From: an uncultured Gemella sp.
Lineage (GTDB): Bacteria; Bacillota; Bacilli; Staphylococcales; Gemellaceae
DNA length: 9,924 nucleotides
Direction: 5' to 3'
Assembly: GCA_938038035.1 (NCBI GenBank)
Contig: CALHQV010000012.1
Coordinates: forward strand, 1 to 9,924
Under the pieces are notes generated by a model. The model searched no databases. It had not been told where the DNA came from and saw nothing but the letters and a program-made list of their open reading frames with translations. Below, piece after piece: positions 5,459 through 9,924 of the stretch (within the stretch, counting starts at the first letter, position 1; each line of letters opens with the position of its first letter). Both the position numbers and the translations under genes were made by a program.

Positions 5459-8400
5459 CTACTTCATACTATCTTTTTGTTTTCTTGATAAGACTAATAC
5501 AAGTAAACTTATTATAGCCAATAATGAAAAATCATTAGTATTACTCATTCCTGTTTTTGGAAGATTCTGTTGTTTTAATGAGTTTTCTTTAGACATCACG
5601 TTTTGAGCGTCTGTTTTAGAAAGATTATTTTTATCTGATACTATTGCGAATCGACTGAAGTGATTTATGTAGAATTCTACATTACCATTATTTATGACTG
5701 AGGAAATTTTTGTTAGATGACCGTCACTTTCAATATGATATATTTCTACATTTTTATTTTCATATTCAGCTAAAGCCACTCTTACTAGTCTATTGTTGTT
5801 TAACGATATTTCTTTTCCACCTTTGTGTAAACTTAAATCGTATATTCTTATATTCTTATTACCTTGTAACTTGTTTTTTACAGCATTTATTGCCTTTTCA
5901 TCTTCTATCTCCACTACTCTAAATTCTATATCATCTATAGCAACATCGTACAATTCTAAACTCACCTTTTTATCAAGAGATTCTAGGAATAATGTTTTTG
6001 TTTTTCTTGTTAATACAGGATCATTATCAGACACATGCGCAGTTTCCTCTTTTCCTTCAGCTGAGGTTATCGAAGTTCCATCGTTTCTTGAACTTTCTGG
6101 TTGATCAGGCTTCCCTTCTTTTTCTGAAACTTTTAGTGTTTCTTCCTTTTGTTTTTCCTCAGCTGGGTTTGTTGACATTGACGGCTGAGATGAATCACCT
6201 TGTTTTCCTGATATTTCCGGTTTTGTCGGCGTTACTGGTTGAGCAGGTTGCTCCTCTTTTTCTGGAACTTTTGGTGTTTCTTCTTTTGGTTTTTCCTCAG
6301 CTGGATTTGTTGGTGTTGACGGTTGTCCTAATACCTCAGGTTGTGATGGTGTTACTGGTTGAACAGGTTTCTCTTCTTTTCCTGAAGATTCTGGTTGCCC
6401 TAATTCTTCTGGTTTCATAGGTGTTGATGGTTGAGTTGAGTCGCCTTGTTTTCCTGACGCTTCTGGTTGCGCTGGCTGTTCCTCTTTTTCTGGAACTTTT
6501 AGTGTTTCTTCTTTTGGTTTTTCCTCAGCTGGATTTGTTGGCGTTGTTGGCGTTGTCGGCTGAGATGAATCACCTTGTTTTCCTGACGCTTCTGGTTGCG
6601 CTGGCACTACTGTAGCACTATCCTCATTAGGGTTATCCTTCGGAGCTGTTGGACCCTCTATAATTTTAGGATCACTTACTACTTCTTTTGTCCCTCTTAC
6701 TATAATTTTATCTATTTTTTCCTTGTTCTCTACAGTTATTTTTTCTATAACTTCTCCTGTCGTACTATTTAAAATATACGTCGTTATCGTAATATTTTTA
6801 CCATCTTCTCCTTCTGTTTTTACAAACTCTTTACCTTTATCTAACGAAGCATCTTCTTCATAAATAACTTCTTTTGGGATTTTGATCTCCTCTATTTTAG
6901 ACTTAAGCCCTTTTGTAATAACTGTATTTACAGCTTCTGTTCTTACTGAGGTTCTACTTATTTCTTCTACATTATTCGTCTTTTTATTCAATCTAGATTT
7001 TATAGTTGTAACTACTTTACCATCTTTTCCAGTAATTTCACTGATATAACCATAATCTTTTGTTTCATCACCAATGTAAGCTACTTTTAATGGAATCTTT
7101 TCTTCTTTAGTTGTTGTAACTATTTCTCCATACAATGCTTTAACATTAACGTTTACATCTACTAAATTAAAACTATCATCATTATATACTACTTTTACTC
7201 TTCCCTCTTTATTTCCAGAACTTGAAGTATTCGGTTTAATTTCCCATATAATATTTTTTATAGCTATATTACTTTTCTCAATAGATAATTCCGCGTTAGG
7301 TTTATCTCCTTCATAAAGTTCATAAGATTTCTTAATTGGTTCATAATAATCTTTTTGAGTTTTATTTAAAATAGATGAAGCTTCTTGTATTTCTTTTTCC
7401 AAATTAGCCAATTTATTTTTTTCTTCTACTAATTTATCGTAAGTTTCTATTTTTTCTAAATTAGTCTTCACTTCCCTCAAACGATTACTATAATTATTTA
7501 GCAATTCATCTTTTCGACTATTAAACTCAGTTACTACTTCTACTGGTTTTAATGAAGTATCTGTATTTTTAAACAATTCCAATTTATTCGTAGCTTTTGC
7601 TATCTCATCTGTTAATAAAGTTTTATCTAATTTTAAACCACTAACAGACGCTTTATATTCTTCTAACAATATTTCCAATTCTTTAGTTAAAACTTTTATA
7701 TCTGATTGTTTAGCACTACTATTTTTTAATAATTCTTCAACTTTTTGCAGTTTAGTGTCTAATTCTACTTTTTTTGCATCATAACGATTTTTTGTTTCCG
7801 CAGTTTTGTGCTCTGTGTCTACTTTTTTCTCTTTCTCATCAGATACTTTTTGTTTAATAGCTTTTAACTCCTCAAAATTTGATAATACTTTTACTACTAC
7901 ATTTATATTAGTATCTACTGTTTTCCCTAAGTAGCTTATTGTTACTGATAAAACATGATTCGTTGCTGTCGGTTGAACCTCATCAGGAATATTTATATTC
8001 AATGTTGCTGTATTAGGTAAATTATCTAAATTTAATTTTTTTAATACTTCTTCTCTTGATATTTTATTTAACGCTAATATTTCTACTGGATTTTGATCTT
8101 TTAATGAAATTTTTATATTCTCAGTTACTATTTTTCTTACTTCTTCATCCGTTGGTTCTGCTATTTTTAAGTTTTTCAGTATTAGATTTTCTTTCCCTTT
8201 ACCGCTAACTCTAGTTCTTTCGCCTATATTAAAATTATCATCATCATTCAACATTGCTGAGAAATAAGCATTAGAACTGTGTTCTCCTCCCTCTATGTAG
8301 GTCATAACATCAGAATCATTATATAATAATCCTACTAAACTATCTCCCCTCATTCCATAATGTTTAATTTTCCCTTGTTTTGCTAATTGCTTACTTAAAA

Positions 8401-9766
8401 TACTTTTCTTATATAAATCACCATTTATTCTCGAAGCATTGATTTTCGGAGCATTAAACGTTGTAGCTTTTTTAAAAACATTATTGTAAAAATTTCTATA
8501 TTTCGTAGCCGTAGAATCAATCCAATTCCCATTTTCCTCATTAGCTAACCTATTTAGCTTAACTACAGCACGTTGAGTCAGATATCCCCCTAAAGAGTGT
8601 CCCGTAATATAAAAATTCTTTATATCTTCTCTTATACCTATCTCTTTTATTATTTCTTCTATTTCTTTACCTTGCTGAGGATCTTGTCCTGCTGTAATAA
8701 CCCCGTCATTAGTAACATCAGCACTACCCTTAGTTCCTCTTATCGCAAGAACATGAACTAAGCCGTCTGGCAAAATGGGCAACGTACTTTTAGTTTTAAA
8801 TAATACTGCATCAAGTCCACTTGCATTATGATAAGTCTTATCGATTTCCCAATATGGAGAAAACTCATTATGTATAAGTTCATACACATTTCTAGCATTT
8901 GGATCATCTTTTACAATATTATCAGCCTTAGTCCACGTATAATCTTTATTTAAAACTTTTTTAATATACTCATCATCACGATATACTAATTTCATAAACA
9001 TAGCCATATCACGATCCGTTACATACCACTTGAAATTATCATCATCCCCTGGTTTACTTAAATCACTTTGATCATGATCTACAATTCCATCGCCATCGGT
9101 ATCTTTTAAAAATGGATGTCCATAATATCCATAATATGTTTTTCCATCTTTTTCATAAACATAGATTTCACTACCATTCTTCGCACTATCTCCATCCTTA
9201 TCTTCATTTGCTTTTAATGGCGTTTTTCCAAAAAGTAAATTATCAATTCTACCATCTTCTGTTGTTATCAAACCTTTTGAGATTTTCATAAAATCATCAT
9301 CAGTTGCAAATCGCTTTACAGATTCTCTTTCTGAATCTGTAGATCTTTTTCTACGAGCTTTTGGCTTTTCAGCAACAGCTTTTTCTATAAAACTTTTCTC
9401 TTCTATTGATTCACCATTCTTTTCTATTGAATCATTCTTTTCTCTGCTTTCTAAAACAGCTACATCTATAGGATTTTTTTCTTCTACTAAACTACTTTTC
9501 TTTTCTGGTGAATCATTTTTTTTTGTATCTCTTGAAGATACTCTTTCCATATCTCTAGTTTCATTTGTCACATTCACTTCAATTTTATAAATTTCTTTAG
9601 GTTTATCCTTCTCTATAATAGTGTTATTTTCTTTATATATATTTTCACTATTATTCGCTTCATTTGCTAAAGCTGGTGATGCTAAAAATATAAACGCACC
9701 TACTAATACTGAAAATAATCCTACTTTATATTTTCTTAATGAATATTTTTTTCGTTCATTTAGCAT
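5459..9766 (-). CDS. LPXTG cell-wall-anchored surface protein with class-3 lipase-like domain, coiled coil, G5-like domains and proline-rich repeats
   Basis: A 1435-residue surface protein. The YSIRK-type signal peptide (YSLRKYKVGLFSVLVG at 8-23) ends near ALA34. A charged linker carries RRKRS (138-142). DTDGDGIVDHDQSD (222-235) is a calcium-binding loop. Residues about 245-505 resemble a class-3 lipase or alpha/beta hydrolase: GHSLGG (389-394) gives nucleophile Ser391; Asp475 (RGDSLVG) and His496 (GGEHSSN) fit the triad. Rib-like modules at about 545-627 and 825-877 flank a coiled coil (about 630-812). Two G5-like domains follow (about 879-953 and 957-1028), then Pro/Glu/Lys-rich repeats (1054-1247) likely spanning the wall. 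Next come a beta-rich module (about 1253-1377, ending NHFSRFAIVSD) and LPKTG (1402-1406), a hydrophobic stretch and an RKQK tail. Sortase should anchor it to peptidoglycan. An extracellular esterase or adhesin is inferred; the substrate is unknown. RBS AAAGGAG (9774-9780) sets the start. Confidence 0.92.
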   Translation of the reverse strand: MLNERKKYSLRKYKVGLFSVLVGAFIFLASPALANEANNSENIYKENNTIIEKDKPKEIYKIEVNVTNETRDMERVSSRDTKKNDSPEKKSSLVEEKNPIDVAVLESREKNDSIEKNGESIEEKSFIEKAVAEKPKARRKRSTDSERESVKRFATDDDFMKISKGLITTEDGRIDNLLFGKTPLKANEDKDGDSAKNGSEIYVYEKDGKTYYGYYGHPFLKDTDGDGIVDHDQSDLSKPGDDDNFKWYVTDRDMAMFMKLVYRDDEYIKKVLNKDYTWTKADNIVKDDPNARNVYELIHNEFSPYWEIDKTYHNASGLDAVLFKTKSTLPILPDGLVHVLAIRGTKGSADVTNDGVITAGQDPQQGKEIEEIIKEIGIREDIKNFYITGHSLGGYLTQRAVVKLNRLANEENGNWIDSTATKYRNFYNNVFKKATTFNAPKINASRINGDLYKKSILSKQLAKQGKIKHYGMRGDSLVGLLYNDSDVMTYIEGGEHSSNAYFSAMLNDDDNFNIGERTRVSGKGKENLILKNLKIAEPTDEEVRKIVTENIKISLKDQNPVEILALNKISREEVLKKLNLDNLPNTATLNINIPDEVQPTATNHVLSVTISYLGKTVDTNINVVVKVLSNFEELKAIKQKVSDEKEKKVDTEHKTAETKNRYDAKKVELDTKLQKVEELLKNSSAKQSDIKVLTKELEILLEEYKASVSGLKLDKTLLTDEIAKATNKLELFKNTDTSLKPVEVVTEFNSRKDELLNNYSNRLREVKTNLEKIETYDKLVEEKNKLANLEKEIQEASSILNKTQKDYYEPIKKSYELYEGDKPNAELSIEKSNIAIKNIIWEIKPNTSSSGNKEGRVKVVYNDDSFNLVDVNVNVKALYGEIVTTTKEEKIPLKVAYIGDETKDYGYISEITGKDGKVVTTIKSRLNKKTNNVEEISRTSVRTEAVNTVITKGLKSKIEEIKIPKEVIYEEDASLDKGKEFVKTEGEDGKNITITTYILNSTTGEVIEKITVENKEKIDKIIVRGTKEVVSDPKIIEGPTAPKDNPNEDSATVVPAQPEASGKQGDSSQPTTPTTPTNPAEEKPKEETLKVPEKEEQPAQPEASGKQGDSTQPSTPMKPEELGQPESSGKEEKPVQPVTPSQPEVLGQPSTPTNPAEEKPKEETPKVPEKEEQPAQPVTPTKPEISGKQGDSSQPSMSTNPAEEKQKEETLKVSEKEGKPDQPESSRNDGTSITSAEGKEETAHVSDNDPVLTRKTKTLFLESLDKKVSLELYDVAIDDIEFRVVEIEDEKAINAVKNKLQGNKNIRIYDLSLHKGGKEISLNNNRLVRVALAEYENKNVEIYHIESDGHLTKISSVINNGNVEFYINHFSRFAIVSDKNNLSKTDAQNVMSKENSLKQQNLPKTGMSNTNDFSLLAIISLLVLVLSRKQKDSMK
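6026..6607 (-). repeat. Proline-rich wall-spanning repeats inside the surface protein gene
   Basis: This stretch encodes residues 1054-1247. A 24-residue block starting NPAEEKPKEETLKVPEKEE occurs at residues 1078-1101 (6464-6535), 1154-1177 (6236-6307) and, degenerate, 1200-1223 (6098-6169). A second unit, SGKQGDSSQP, occurs at residues 1061-1070, 1104-1113 (with one change) and 1186-1195. PAQPEASGKQGDS occurs twice, 43 residues apart. The DNA copies are nearly identical, so they probably arose by recent duplication. Such regions usually carry the protein through peptidoglycan, and copy number often varies between strains. Confidence 0.9.
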
Positions 9767-9773
9767 TCATGTA

Positions 9774-9780
9774 CTCCTTT
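9774..9780 (-). promoter_or_regulatory. Ribosome binding site deciding the surface protein start
   Basis: AAAGGAG on the minus strand lies seven bases before the ATG at 9764-9766. Another ATG at 9768-9770 is only three bases from it, in another frame, and stops after four codons (9756-9770). Spacing and reading frame favour the start at 9766, which also gives an ideal YSIRK signal peptide. Confidence 0.8.
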
Positions 9781-9798
9781 AAAATATAGTATAAATGT

Positions 9799-9828
9799 AT
9801 ATTATCACGAAAAGTAGTAAAATAACAA
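9799..9828 (-). promoter_or_regulatory. Candidate promoter of the surface protein gene
   Basis: On the minus strand TTGTTA (9823-9828) and TAATAT (9799-9804) are 18 bases apart, with TG one base before the -10 (extended -10). It lies about 33 bases before the start codon. The surroundings are very AT-rich and TATACT a few bases closer to the gene could also serve as a -10, so the choice is tentative. Nothing else was recognised in 9829-9924. Confidence 0.45.
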
Positions 9829-9924
9829 ATGTTTTCAGAGAAAATAGATAATTTATTAATTAAAATAACTAAAACAATAATAACAAAATAGTTTTTAGAG
9901 TATAGTAAGATTATTATAGAGAAA

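Noticed and set aside
5710..6615. Several + strand open frames rich in Leu, Phe and Val opposite the surface protein gene
   Set aside because: They are antisense shadows of the low-complexity Pro/Glu/Lys repeat and C-terminal region, without ribosome binding sites or recognisable domains.
8341..8350. RGD tripeptide (residues 473-475) as an integrin-binding motif
   Set aside because: Its Asp is the predicted catalytic Asp475 of the lipase-like domain, so the tripeptide is best explained by the active site.
9062..9103. Dockerin domain
   Set aside because: Only one DxDxDG loop is present; dockerins have two in about 60 residues. It is better described as an isolated calcium-binding loop.
9756..9770. 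Four-codon overlapping ORF starting at the first ATG after the Shine-Dalgarno
   Set aside because: Only three bases separate it from the ribosome binding site and it is out of frame; likely chance.

Overview
The window looks like chromosomal DNA from a low-GC Gram-positive coccus. The strong AT bias, T-box leaders, AGGAGG-type Shine-Dalgarno sites, a YSIRK-type signal peptide and an LPXTG anchor all point to Bacillota. A Gemella-like or related Bacilli coccus is my best guess; this is inference from style, not from a marker gene.

Positions 1-733 are regulatory. A near-consensus promoter (86-114) is overlaid by a perfect 10-bp inverted repeat (92-120). It drives a long leader holding two complete T-box riboswitch units in tandem (about 128-361 and 418-687). 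Each unit has its own Stem I signatures, antiterminator and terminator. This leads into a two-gene methionine operon on the + strand: metE (734-2974), the cobalamin-independent methionine synthase, and a YitJ-type homocysteine S-methyltransferase/methylenetetrahydrofolate reductase fusion (2984-4825), whose Shine-Dalgarno overlaps the metE stop codon. The reductase half makes the 5-methyl-tetrahydrofolate that MetE consumes, so the operon supplies both methyl donor and methyltransferase. The leader should switch it on when tRNA-Met is uncharged.

Positions 4826-4934 separate convergent genes and hold two hairpins: a good intrinsic terminator for the met operon (4845-4880) and a 16-bp perfect hairpin without a U-tract (4887-4925), close to the end of the minus-strand gene.

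The right half is on the minus strand. A small YheA/UPF0342 (YlbF-superfamily) helical protein (4935-5288) has its own extended -10 promoter. Upstream of it lies a 1435-residue cell-wall-anchored surface protein (5459-9766). In order, this protein has a YSIRK signal peptide, a charged linker with an RRKRS motif, a DxDxDG calcium-binding loop, a class-3 lipase-like alpha/beta-hydrolase domain with a plausible Ser391-Asp475-His496 triad, two Rib-like modules flanking a long coiled coil, two G5-like domains, a proline-rich wall-spanning repeat region, a beta-rich C-terminal module and an LPKTG sorting signal. No mobile element, CRISPR array, tRNA or rRNA was seen. The most interesting items are the tandem T-boxes with different terminator architectures, the dyad over their promoter, and the domain layout of the anchored lipase-like protein.
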